The translations under genes were made by a program, and so were the position numbers. Under the pieces are notes generated by a model that worked only from the letters and a program-made list of their open reading frames with translations, did no database searches and was not told the origin of the DNA. Source: Calditerrivibrio nitroreducens DSM 19672 (GTDB lineage Bacteria; Chrysiogenota; Deferribacteres; Deferribacterales; Calditerrivibrionaceae). Taken from it: a stretch of 64,000 nt of DNA. Shown one piece after another: positions 9,395 to 17,016 of this stretch (position 1 is its first letter; every line of letters begins with the position of its first letter). The stretch is taken from NCBI RefSeq assembly GCF_000183405.1, contig NC_014758.1, positions 620,001 to 684,000 on the forward strand, read 5' to 3'.

Positions 9395-9404
9395 TTACAC
9401 CTCT

Positions 9405-10652
9405 TTATATAGATCTTCCAATTAGTGTGCCGTCCATCGACACACCAATAATCTTTACGTTTAAAAAGCTGTTTGCTTGAATCTCTTCATTTATACAAAC
9501 TTCGAAATAGTTATCAGTAAGAGCCCTGTTGTCTTTTTCTGCCAAAACCTTTTGTACTGTGCCGAAGAGCCTTTTGGCGGAGTTAAACCTTTTTGATTCA
9601 CTGAGATCCCTAAGCATTCCAGATCTCTTCTTTTTTATTTCATTGGAAACTTTATCCGGCAGGATGGATGCCTTTGTTCCTTTTCTTTCTGAGAAAGGGA
9701 AAACATGCATATAACTTATGGGTAGTTTCAATAGATTGTCATAACCTATTGTAAAGTCTTCTTCGGTTTCACCTGGAAACCCTGTTATAACATCTGTTCC
9801 AATGGTCAAGAATTCGTTCCTACTCTTTAGATATTCCACTGTGGATGCAAATTTTTCAAAAGTGTAATGCCTGTTCATTAATTTGAGAATTTTATTTGTG
9901 GAACCCTGAAGAGGTATGTGAAGGTGTTTACAAATTTTATCAGAATTTAAAATTATTTCTATCATCTCCTGGTCTATCTCATTTAACTCCAATGAAGAAA
10001 GGCGTATTCTAAAGTTGCCATCAATTTGTATTAATTTTTTCAAAAGTTTCTTAAGATCTGTGTTTGTGTCGATACCGTACTTCCCTATATGTATCCCCAC
10101 AAGCACAATCTCTTTAAAGCCTTTATCAACAAGCTGGGAAAACTCCCTTATAATTATCTCTTCACTTTTGCTCCTGGGTTTACCCCTCAAATTTGGGATA
10201 ATGCAATAGCTACAAAATGCATCACAGCCATCCTGAATTTTCAAAAATCCCCTTGTTTTATCCACAATGGCGTTTGGGAATGATTCTTTGTAGTAGTCAA
10301 GCTCGTTTATGGGGGTTAGCTGATGTTTATTTTCTTTTATATATTTGAATATCTCATCTTTAGCTATATTGGTAACCAGTATGTCCGCATCTTTTATCAA
10401 GTCTTTTTTCATCTCAGCAAGGCATCCTGTAAGAACTATCTTTTTCTCTGGAAATTTTTGTTTTAACTTTTTTAAATAGTGCAGCGATTTTTTTTCGGCG
10501 TTATCGGTGACGGCACAGGAGTTTACCACAATGACATCGGATTCTTCGATGCTATCTGTGTATTTGAAACCTTCAAGGTTTGCTTTTTCTTTAAGGTTTT
10601 CCGTTTCCACAAGATTTACTTTGCAACCAAACGTATGAAAAGCTATTTTCAT
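9405..10652 (-). CDS. mtaB: tRNA t6A37 methylthiotransferase MtaB
   Basis: Radical SAM enzyme that converts t6A37 to ms2t6A37 in tRNA. 415 aa. Domain order: N-terminal UPF0004 [4Fe-4S] domain with FHTFGCKVN, NSCAVT and LTGCLAE (three Cys), then the radical SAM core with IQDGCDAFCSYCIIP (~140), then the C-terminal TRAM-like region. There is no ribosome site before the ATG. A TATTAT hexamer ends exactly 6 nt upstream, so the mRNA may be leaderless. It diverges from glnD and is first in the operon with the CoADR-rhodanese gene and purC. Confidence 0.95.
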   Translation of the reverse strand: MKIAFHTFGCKVNLVETENLKEKANLEGFKYTDSIEESDVIVVNSCAVTDNAEKKSLHYLKKLKQKFPEKKIVLTGCLAEMKKDLIKDADILVTNIAKDEIFKYIKENKHQLTPINELDYYKESFPNAIVDKTRGFLKIQDGCDAFCSYCIIPNLRGKPRSKSEEIIIREFSQLVDKGFKEIVLVGIHIGKYGIDTNTDLKKLLKKLIQIDGNFRIRLSSLELNEIDQEMIEIILNSDKICKHLHIPLQGSTNKILKLMNRHYTFEKFASTVEYLKSRNEFLTIGTDVITGFPGETEEDFTIGYDNLLKLPISYMHVFPFSERKGTKASILPDKVSNEIKKKRSGMLRDLSESKRFNSAKRLFGTVQKVLAEKDNRALTDNYFEVCINEEIQANSFLNVKIIGVSMDGTLIGRSI

Positions 10653-10658
10653 TTTTAT

Positions 10659-10687
10659 ATAATATTATATTTTCTTTTAAAAGTGAA
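10659..10687 (-). promoter_or_regulatory. Possible leaderless promoter of mtaB
   Basis: Minus strand TTCACT (10682-10687), 17-bp spacer, TATTAT (10659-10664), then ATAAAA and the mtaB ATG, which places +1 at the start codon. No Shine-Dalgarno sequence is present. The region is so AT-rich that alternative -10 hexamers overlap it. Confidence 0.45.
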
Positions 10688-10692
10688 GATTT

Positions 10693-10722
10693 TTGTTTTA
10701 ATTTTTTCAGAAATGTTATAAT
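10693..10722 (+). promoter_or_regulatory. Promoter of glnD
   Basis: TTGTTT (10693-10698), 18-bp spacer, perfect TATAAT (10717-10722), about 22 nt before the glnD ribosome site and ATG. Confidence 0.55.
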
Positions 10723-10750
10723 TATTGTAGATTAAAAGTAAAGGGTGTTT

Positions 10751-13321
10751 ATGGAATTATCTAAGCTTAAAGATTTTTACTGGGGAAATTGGAATAGGAT
10801 TAAAAAAGAACAGTTTAACAACAACCAATTTATAACGTGGGATTTTTTAAGTAGTATATCAAATCTTTCAGACGAAACTATCAGGTTAGCCTTTAAAAGT
10901 TTTGATATAGATTCAAGTGAAATAGCTATTATCCCTTTAGGGGGGTATGCCAGAAAAGAGATGTGCCCCTTCTCGGATATCGATATTCTCATTTTTCACA
11001 CCAAAACATTAAGAAAAAAAGATGAGGAGTTTATACAATCTTTTATATCAAGGTTGTGGGATATAGGTCTTGCGCCGGGGGTACAGATAAAAGATATAGA
11101 TGAATTATGTGAGCCATCTTATCTTGATGAAATTGTAAAAAACTCTCTCATTGATCACCGCTTTCTTGAGGGTAGTTTTTTGGTATATAAGGAATTTGAA
11201 AGGATAGTGTCAAATTATATCCTAAATAGAGGTAGATACAATTTTCTGGTGGCTAAAATAAATGATGTAAGAAATAGAATGAAAAGATACAGGGACTCTA
11301 TGTATAAAATAGAGCCAAATATAAAGGATGGTATTGGTGGGGTTAGGGATTACAACGCCGTTTACTGGGTCAATAAAGTTTTGTTTGAAAGTGAAAATCT
11401 TGTTACACTTGTTCATGAGAAGATAATTAATTACGATGAATATGAATCATTTAAAAAAAGTGTAGAATTTATCTTCAAGATTCGTATAAGACTGCACTAT
11501 TTTTACAACCGTAAAAATGATATATTAAATATGGAATCGCAGAAATATATATCAGAATCTCTCGGGTATATGGATACCTCATATTCCCTTGGGGTGGAGC
11601 TATTTTTGAGGGATTATTATAGGTCAGCAAGAACGATATCAGATATTACTCATAAGGTTTTTGAAAAAGTTTTTACAAATTACACAATTAACAACAATAT
11701 GAAAAAGATTTATATGGAGGATCTCGGTTTTGGGCTGGTAAAATATGAAAATACCCTCACCGTAAGAGACAGCAGGATATTCGAAAAATACCCATTGCTT
11801 CTGATAAATATTTATACGATTGCTGCTAAAAATGGCTTAAAAATTTCCGATGGTACATCACAGCTTATAAGGGAAAATCTTTTCCTTATTGATGAAAATT
11901 ATCTTAGAAAAAACGGGTACTTTTTTTTAAAAGCGATATCGTATTTCCCTTACAGCTTTAAAGTGGCTAATTCTATGTTGAAGGATGGTGTCCTTACAAG
12001 ATTCATTCCGGAGTTTGAGGATATTTACTGCAAGGCTCAGTTTAATACATATCATCATTATACCGTGGATGAACATACACTTCTTGCTTTAAAATTTATA
12101 GATGATCTGGCAAATATCTTTACTTCTAAATATGCTGACTACCAGAAGGTTTTCACTGAGATAGAGAGAAAAGATCTGCTGGCAATGTCGATGCTTTTGC
12201 ACGATATAGGGAAAGGGCAGGGGAAAAACCATTCGGAAGTTGGTGCAAAGATGTCAAGGATTATTTCAGGGAGACTCGGATTCAAGCTTGATGATATCGA
12301 TACCATAGCTAATCTTGTGGAACATCATCTACTTATGGCACACATTTCACAGAGGAGAGACATTAATGATCTTGATGTAATTAAGCATTTTATCTCATTC
12401 ATAAACAGTGAAGAAGAACTCAAAATGCTTTATATTTTGACATATGCTGATTCCAGGGCTACAGGGGGGAATAATTTTAATGATTGGAAAAAGAGTTTAT
12501 TGACAGATCTTTATCATAATGCTCTCAGATATATGCAGTCGGAAGATATGCTCAAAGAATTTGTTTCAATAGTTTCAAATAAAAAAGCTAAATTGAAAGA
12601 TAGAGTTGGCAGCAATGTCCTGATGCTTAATATGATAGATTCCCTTGATGATGATTATATATTCAGTAATAAAATAAATCATATTGTAAGACATCTTGAT
12701 ATGGCTATAAAATTAAATGATGACAATAGAAAAATTATCTATGGTGAGATAAGAGAAGATCTTAATTGCTTCGAAATTACTATCTGTACCTTTGATTCTA
12801 TAGGGCTGCTGAAAAAAGTTTCTGGGGTGCTTGCATCTTTTAATATAAATATATTGGGTGCACAGATTTATACATTAAACAGGATGATAGCTATAGACAA
12901 GATTCAGGTGAATATGAATAATGAGAGTGTGGAGTTTATTGCAGAAAGATTTCCTGATATTGAGAGGAGAATCCATGATGTCCTGTCGGGGAAGGTAAAT
13001 GTTGAAGATCTGTTGTCAAAAACGTTAGGCACGATCTACTCCAGGAAAAAGATATTTAAGGTAAATAGAAAGATAGAGTTTGATAATGTCACTTCACCTA
13101 TTTATACAATAGTTGATATCTATGCAGAGGATTTTGTGGGACTTTTATATTACATTCTCTCTGTTTTTGAAAAGCTACGAATCAGTGTCCAGAAAGCAAA
13201 AATCTCCACAGATGTGAATAGAGTGGTGGATTCTTTTTACATAACAGATGAGTTTGGTAATAAGATAGAAGATAAAAGTATGCTGCAAACTATCAGGGAA
13301 GAGATTTTTAAAGTTATATAA
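10751..13321 (+). CDS. glnD: [Protein-PII] uridylyltransferase/uridylyl-removing enzyme
   Basis: Nitrogen sensor that uridylylates or deuridylylates PII in response to glutamine. 856 aa. Domains in order: nucleotidyltransferase with GGYARKEMCPFSDIDIL (~63-80, the DxD metal site), the PII-uridylyltransferase helical domain with KDGIGGVRDYN (~190), an HD domain with LLHDIGKGQGKNHSEVG (~481), and two C-terminal ACT domains (~680-730 and ~790-850). ATG at 10751 is preferred to a GTG two codons upstream because AAAGGG sits 5-6 nt before it. No glnB or glnK lies in the window. Confidence 0.96.
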   Translation: MELSKLKDFYWGNWNRIKKEQFNNNQFITWDFLSSISNLSDETIRLAFKSFDIDSSEIAIIPLGGYARKEMCPFSDIDILIFHTKTLRKKDEEFIQSFISRLWDIGLAPGVQIKDIDELCEPSYLDEIVKNSLIDHRFLEGSFLVYKEFERIVSNYILNRGRYNFLVAKINDVRNRMKRYRDSMYKIEPNIKDGIGGVRDYNAVYWVNKVLFESENLVTLVHEKIINYDEYESFKKSVEFIFKIRIRLHYFYNRKNDILNMESQKYISESLGYMDTSYSLGVELFLRDYYRSARTISDITHKVFEKVFTNYTINNNMKKIYMEDLGFGLVKYENTLTVRDSRIFEKYPLLLINIYTIAAKNGLKISDGTSQLIRENLFLIDENYLRKNGYFFLKAISYFPYSFKVANSMLKDGVLTRFIPEFEDIYCKAQFNTYHHYTVDEHTLLALKFIDDLANIFTSKYADYQKVFTEIERKDLLAMSMLLHDIGKGQGKNHSEVGAKMSRIISGRLGFKLDDIDTIANLVEHHLLMAHISQRRDINDLDVIKHFISFINSEEELKMLYILTYADSRATGGNNFNDWKKSLLTDLYHNALRYMQSEDMLKEFVSIVSNKKAKLKDRVGSNVLMLNMIDSLDDDYIFSNKINHIVRHLDMAIKLNDDNRKIIYGEIREDLNCFEITICTFDSIGLLKKVSGVLASFNINILGAQIYTLNRMIAIDKIQVNMNNESVEFIAERFPDIERRIHDVLSGKVNVEDLLSKTLGTIYSRKKIFKVNRKIEFDNVTSPIYTIVDIYAEDFVGLLYYILSVFEKLRISVQKAKISTDVNRVVDSFYITDEFGNKIEDKSMLQTIREEIFKVI

Positions 13322-13463
13322 ACAGATTTAATGTTTGTTGTAATCAAACAATTTTATAATATAATTAAAAAATTGTCTTATTATAGTTAATAGATTAATC
13401 TTGGTTGGTAACTTATTGTAGAATAAGAATTTTAAATAATGATAAAAAATCTAAAAAAAATAT

Positions 13464-13492
13464 TTGACAAACAAATTTTTTGGATATATAGC
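13464..13492 (+). promoter_or_regulatory. Promoter of the repeat lipoprotein gene
   Basis: TTGACA (13464-13469), 17-bp spacer, TATAGC (13487-13492); overlapping alternatives GATATA/TATATA sit just upstream. The leader of ~40 nt ends in AGGAGG before ATG at 13541. Confidence 0.6.
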
Positions 13493-13540
13493 AACCGCTA
13501 GCCAAATAAATACGCCTTTAAAGGTAAGGAGGAAATTAAT

Positions 13541-13753
13541 ATGAAAAAGCTTTTAGCTCTTATGGCAGTAGTAGTTATCGCAGCAACAGTATTCGTTGCT
13601 GGATGCCAGAAAAAAGAAGAAGCACCAGCTCCTGCTCCAGCAGTTGACAATGCAGCACCAGCTGATAATGCAGCACCAGCTGATAACGCAGCACCAGCTG
13701 ATAACGCAGCACCAGCTGATAACGCAGCACCAGCTGACAATGCAGCTAAATAA
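13541..13753 (+). CDS. Small lipoprotein with PADNAA hexapeptide repeats
   Basis: 70 aa. A lysine-rich start and hydrophobic core (LLALMAVVVIAATVFVAGC) form a lipoprotein signal with lipobox VAGC, so mature Cys21 would be lipidated. The mature part begins QKKEEAPAPAPAVDN and then repeats PADNAA five times before the final K. The repeats are 18 bp at DNA level, nearly identical, and can change in number. Its own promoter, strong RBS and terminator suggest an abundant monocistronic product. The flexible Ala/Pro/Asp tail suggests an envelope or peptidoglycan spacer role; this is inference. Confidence 0.9.
   Translation: MKKLLALMAVVVIAATVFVAGCQKKEEAPAPAPAVDNAAPADNAAPADNAAPADNAAPADNAAPADNAAK
13656..13746 (+). 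repeat. 18-bp tandem repeat inside the lipoprotein gene
   Basis: About five copies of an 18-bp unit (GCAGCACCAGCTGATAAC and near variants differing mainly at the GAT/GAC and AAT/AAC codons). The length is a multiple of three, so gain or loss of a unit keeps the frame. Confidence 0.85.
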
Positions 13754-13780
13754 TTAAACTATTAAAGAGTTTAAATGACA

Positions 13781-13804
13781 AGGGGCCATTGGCCCCTTTT
13801 TTTA
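13781..13804 (+). terminator. Rho-independent terminator after the lipoprotein gene
   Basis: Stem AGGGGCC/GGCCCCT with 3-nt loop ATT, followed by a run of seven or more T. It lies between convergent transcripts and just beyond the sspB stop (13813). Confidence 0.9.
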
Positions 13805-13812
13805 TTATTTAT

Positions 13813-14211
13813 TCATTTGATAAGTTTAAGTTGAGGTTTTTTGGAAGTAGAATTGGTTTTATTTTCTGGAATTGTTTTTGGAGGGGATGATATCTTAAAT
13901 TTAAATACAAAACTTGGATCATAAAGGTCATCCAGGATATAGTTAATCGCGTAAATAGGTATTTTTAGATTTTCCCAGATACCATTAAATTTCATATCAC
14001 AATATATGAAATGATCATCAAAACTTAAATTTTTATATGATGTTTTGGAAAATATGAGGGTAAGTCCGGTTTCTTTCTCTTCAGGGGTTAATCCTCTTTT
14101 TCCCACTACAAGTAGCTCGGTAGGTATGATGTTCATATAAAATCTGTAACCCCTGTCTAACATGAATTCAAAAATCTCTTTTTTTATAGTGTCATTTGTT
14201 ATTCCTTTCAT
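13813..14211 (-). CDS. sspB: SspB-like ClpXP adaptor
   Basis: 132 aa from the ATG at 14211 (GGGG 6-9 nt upstream; a TTG four codons earlier lacks a site). Stringent starvation protein B delivers ssrA-tagged and other proteins to ClpXP. The fold-matching pieces are LTLIFS, a short beta-rich core, and FNGIWENLKIPIYAINYILD (residues 73-92), which corresponds to the substrate-binding groove strand of SspB. A disordered linker then ends in PQLKLIK at the very C terminus. That tail matches the XB motif of E. coli SspB (PALRVVK), which docks on the ClpX zinc-binding domain. The overall similarity is modest, but the tail makes the call convincing. It is last in the operon containing jetABCD. Confidence 0.8.
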   Translation of the reverse strand: MKGITNDTIKKEIFEFMLDRGYRFYMNIIPTELLVVGKRGLTPEEKETGLTLIFSKTSYKNLSFDDHFIYCDMKFNGIWENLKIPIYAINYILDDLYDPSFVFKFKISSPPKTIPENKTNSTSKKPQLKLIK

Positions 14212-14226
14212 TATATACCCCAAAAT

Positions 14227-15147
14227 TTAATAGCTTTTCTCGATTCCTTTTATTATATTGTAAAAGATTTCATTGTATCGGGCTGAATAGTTGTGTTTTC
14301 TGGCAAGTTTCAAAACTTTTCCACCAAAAATATCCACTTCGGTTTTCCTTTTTGCTTCTACATCCTGGAGCATAGATGTTTTGCCATATGGATCGAGTTT
14401 GTATAATACAGTGTACCATCTTTTTTTAAGGTCTGATTCATATTCAAGATTTACCCCTTCGTATACTGATAAATCTATTACCTCTTTCATAAGGTTTTCC
14501 ATTAGCTTTTTCACCCCTTCATCCTTCTGGAATACCCCATAGGGTGCTCTCAACACGGCAGACGTCTGGTTCATCCCGACATTTACCATAAATTTCCACC
14601 ACAACTCTTTTTGCATATCCAGAGGTATCTCATAAGCTATTTTTGCTTTTTCCAATGCAATTTGGATACGTTTTACTTTTTCGGAGATAGTATCATTTTT
14701 AAGTTCCCCAATGAGTAGTTTCCCGAAATTTTTACAGGTTATCACATTATCAACTCTTACGGCATCCATACCAACTGTGGTGGTAAAAAGGATTTTATCA
14801 AGTCCATATACTTTTGCAATTTCATACTCACTATCAAGACCGTTTAAAATGGATATTATTAAAGTATTTTCATGTATGATGCCTGCTAAAAGTGGTATTA
14901 TTTCATCAAGTTTATCAAATTTTACAGCAACGATTACAAGGTCAACTTTGGTGGAAGGGTTATCAAGATCGATTGTATCAAAATGGTAGCTTTGTCCATT
15001 GAATATGAAGGGTATATTTTTGATTTTCAAAAGTCTATCACCGCTGGCGGCAAGATATGTTTCAAAACTGGCATTCTGAAACTGGTGGGCATAAAGTATC
15101 CCCATTGCACCTGCACCTACTATGGCAACTTTTTTTATCTCACTCAT
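14227..15147 (-). CDS. Ketopantoate reductase-family protein (PanE/ApbA)
   Basis: 306 aa NADPH-dependent 2-dehydropantoate 2-reductase family. The N terminus has KVAIVGAGAMGILYAHQF. VDLVIVAVKFDKLDEII is near 69-85, and the catalytic Lys region ELWWKFMVNVGMNQTSAVLRAPYG (~185-208) matches the family KL..N...N.l motif. It would make pantoate for CoA synthesis, though many paralogues act on other 2-oxo acids. The ATG overlaps the radical SAM stop (ATGA). No panB or panC is nearby, so the physiological substrate remains open. Confidence 0.85.
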   Translation of the reverse strand: MSEIKKVAIVGAGAMGILYAHQFQNASFETYLAASGDRLLKIKNIPFIFNGQSYHFDTIDLDNPSTKVDLVIVAVKFDKLDEIIPLLAGIIHENTLIISILNGLDSEYEIAKVYGLDKILFTTTVGMDAVRVDNVITCKNFGKLLIGELKNDTISEKVKRIQIALEKAKIAYEIPLDMQKELWWKFMVNVGMNQTSAVLRAPYGVFQKDEGVKKLMENLMKEVIDLSVYEGVNLEYESDLKKRWYTVLYKLDPYGKTSMLQDVEAKRKTEVDIFGGKVLKLARKHNYSARYNEIFYNIIKGIEKSY

Positions 15148-16073
15148 TTATTCCTCGCAATTAGATAAGTTTCATTATTGTAAGTTTTTTTTTCTATAAT
15201 TTCAATATCGTTCAATAAATTTTCTATATCATTTTCATTAATTGAAAATAGTAGCCTTAGATCTTCCATTGTGCAAGGTCGCATTTTAAGCAACGTTATT
15301 ATGGTATCTTTTAAATTATTCGAAACGTGTGGAGGGATCTCCCTAACAAAATTTCCAACTGGTTCCACTATTAAACCTTTTTTTCTGAAAAAAATAGCTA
15401 TATCAAGTAGTTCTAATCCTGTTAATCCTCTGGTTTCAGGATAAGCAGGTGGTCTAAATACAGTATTCAATTGAATCTTTGTATACTTGAGCTCTTTGAA
15501 ATAATCTGCCAATCTATTAAATTCTTCTTCGTTGTCATTTATACCTTTTACAAAAAGCGTTTCTATGAAGATTTTTCCATTGTATTGATGGGAAAAATCT
15601 TTTAGGGCTTTGAGAATATTGTCCCAATTCAATCTTTTGTGTGGTTTATTGATCTTTTTTATCACTTCCAGAGAAATTGCATCCACACTTGGAACAATAA
15701 GATCCAGATCCATCAGAGCATTTTGCACATCATCGTTGTCTATAAGTGTAGAATTGGTCAGGAGGGCAAGGGGATGAGAGATAACCTTTTTTATCTCCTT
15801 AATTATCTTATGAAGATCGGAATTCAAGGTCGGTTCACCGGCTCCAGTTATTGTCACGACATCGATGTGATCCTTCAGGTGGCTATAAGCTTGTTCAAAT
15901 TCTTTAAACATAAGATCAAGATCGATGAAACTTCTTCTTTTGTTTGTCAATCGTGTTGTTTTACCCACTTCACAGTAGATGCAATCAAGATTACATGTTT
16001 TATGTGGTACAATGTCGATTCCAAGGGAACTTCCAAGTCTTCTTGAAGGTACAGGGCCAAAGATGTATCTCAT
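15144..16073 (-). CDS. Radical SAM protein of the COG0731 type
   Basis: 309 aa from the ATG at 16073, which has GAGG 6 nt upstream; a longer reading would overlap jetD. The N-terminal FGPVPSRRLGSSLGIDIVP is the hallmark of this family. The radical SAM cluster is CNLDCIYCEVG (C-x3-C-x2-C), then ITGAGEPTLNSDL. The C-terminal ~70 residues look like a winged-helix unit (LLKMRPCTMEDLRLLFSIN). Substrate unknown; similarity to the TYW1-like group is at fold level only. It starts 8 bp after jetD ends and so probably shares its transcript. Confidence 0.88.
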   Translation of the reverse strand: MRYIFGPVPSRRLGSSLGIDIVPHKTCNLDCIYCEVGKTTRLTNKRRSFIDLDLMFKEFEQAYSHLKDHIDVVTITGAGEPTLNSDLHKIIKEIKKVISHPLALLTNSTLIDNDDVQNALMDLDLIVPSVDAISLEVIKKINKPHKRLNWDNILKALKDFSHQYNGKIFIETLFVKGINDNEEEFNRLADYFKELKYTKIQLNTVFRPPAYPETRGLTGLELLDIAIFFRKKGLIVEPVGNFVREIPPHVSNNLKDTIITLLKMRPCTMEDLRLLFSINENDIENLLNDIEIIEKKTYNNETYLIARNK

Positions 16074-16080
16074 AATATCC

Positions 16081-17016
16081 TCATATAACACACCATTCTG
16101 GGGTAGCGATCTCTTTTGAACATATCAGGTTTGTCACATATTCCTGCTCAATTCTTAAGTTATAGCTTTTCATGTATCTTGCGATCTCATTTAACAAGTT
16201 ATTTCTATAATTTTCTTGATAATTTCTTTCAGCATTTTGGAATCTATCTTTCTGGATTATAAGCTTTATTATATTAATATCTGGAAAGAATTTGCCATTA
16301 TCTCCTATTGTTAGCTCTGCTATTGAAAGCCCTGATGGATCGAGATCCCCAAAATGTACCTTTTCCGAATCAAAATTTTTCAACCATTCTCCGATTTTTG
16401 ATGCATTTTCAAAACCACCGGAGTAGATAAAAAGAGCATTTTTAGGTTTTAATCTGAAAAAAGGTTTAAGATTTTCAAAGATTACGATCTTTTCTGCAGA
16501 AGTTTTGATATGAGTCATGTTATTAACAAAAAGTGAAAAGTATCCATTCTGGATGGTAATCTCCAAAATGTCTAAATTGCCAAAAAGAATAGGGGTATCA
16601 GTTTTTATGTAGGTTATATTGTATAATGTTTCTACATGGTATTTATATATTTTATGCAGAATATAATTATGGGTAATCCTTTTTGAATCCTGAAAAAGTT
16701 TTGAAGATATATGTCTGATGTCTATATCATTTTTGTCTATATTTTCAAGGTATTCCGATAGGTTTGCTGCATCGTTTAACGTTTTTTCATCTGTAATTTT
16801 AACGTTATATTTTTTGTTTAACAAATTCAATCTATCTAAAATTTTTTCACAATGATTTTTGAAAAAATCTAACAGGAACTCTCTATCATTTATGGTTAAA
16901 AACAATTTTTCTTTTTTGAGTACATTCATATCCACAAAATCTTTAAGCTCTTCGGAATACTTAATCTTTCCATCCTTGAGGAGTTTGTTTATCAGGTAAG
17001 CTCTTTTTACTATCAT
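16081..17016 (-). CDS. jetD: JetD/MksG-like TOPRIM nuclease of the SMC defence operon
   Basis: 311 aa. The C-terminal half has the DUF2220/TOPRIM-like catalytic pattern of Wadjet JetD. A Glu (E181) in KIVIFENLKPF is followed by a LFIYSGG strand (~195-201), then the paired acids D224 and D226 in VHFGDLDPSGLSIAE. The N-terminal ~150 residues are helical (DUF3322-like arm). JetD cleaves DNA after the SMC motor stalls on a closed circle. Its start overlaps the jetC stop by 4 bp (ATGA). It is shorter than the ~390-residue JetD of well-studied systems. Family assignment is by motif and context; nuclease activity is inferred from intact acidic residues. Confidence 0.87.
   Translation of the reverse strand: MIVKRAYLINKLLKDGKIKYSEELKDFVDMNVLKKEKLFLTINDREFLLDFFKNHCEKILDRLNLLNKKYNVKITDEKTLNDAANLSEYLENIDKNDIDIRHISSKLFQDSKRITHNYILHKIYKYHVETLYNITYIKTDTPILFGNLDILEITIQNGYFSLFVNNMTHIKTSAEKIVIFENLKPFFRLKPKNALFIYSGGFENASKIGEWLKNFDSEKVHFGDLDPSGLSIAELTIGDNGKFFPDINIIKLIIQKDRFQNAERNYQENYRNNLLNEIARYMKSYNLRIEQEYVTNLICSKEIATPEWCVI

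Noticed and set aside
13498-13740. Minus-strand 80-aa reading frame of AALSAG repeats
   Set aside because: It is the complement of the 18-bp repeats in the lipoprotein gene, with no ribosome site; the plus-strand gene has promoter, RBS, lipobox and terminator.
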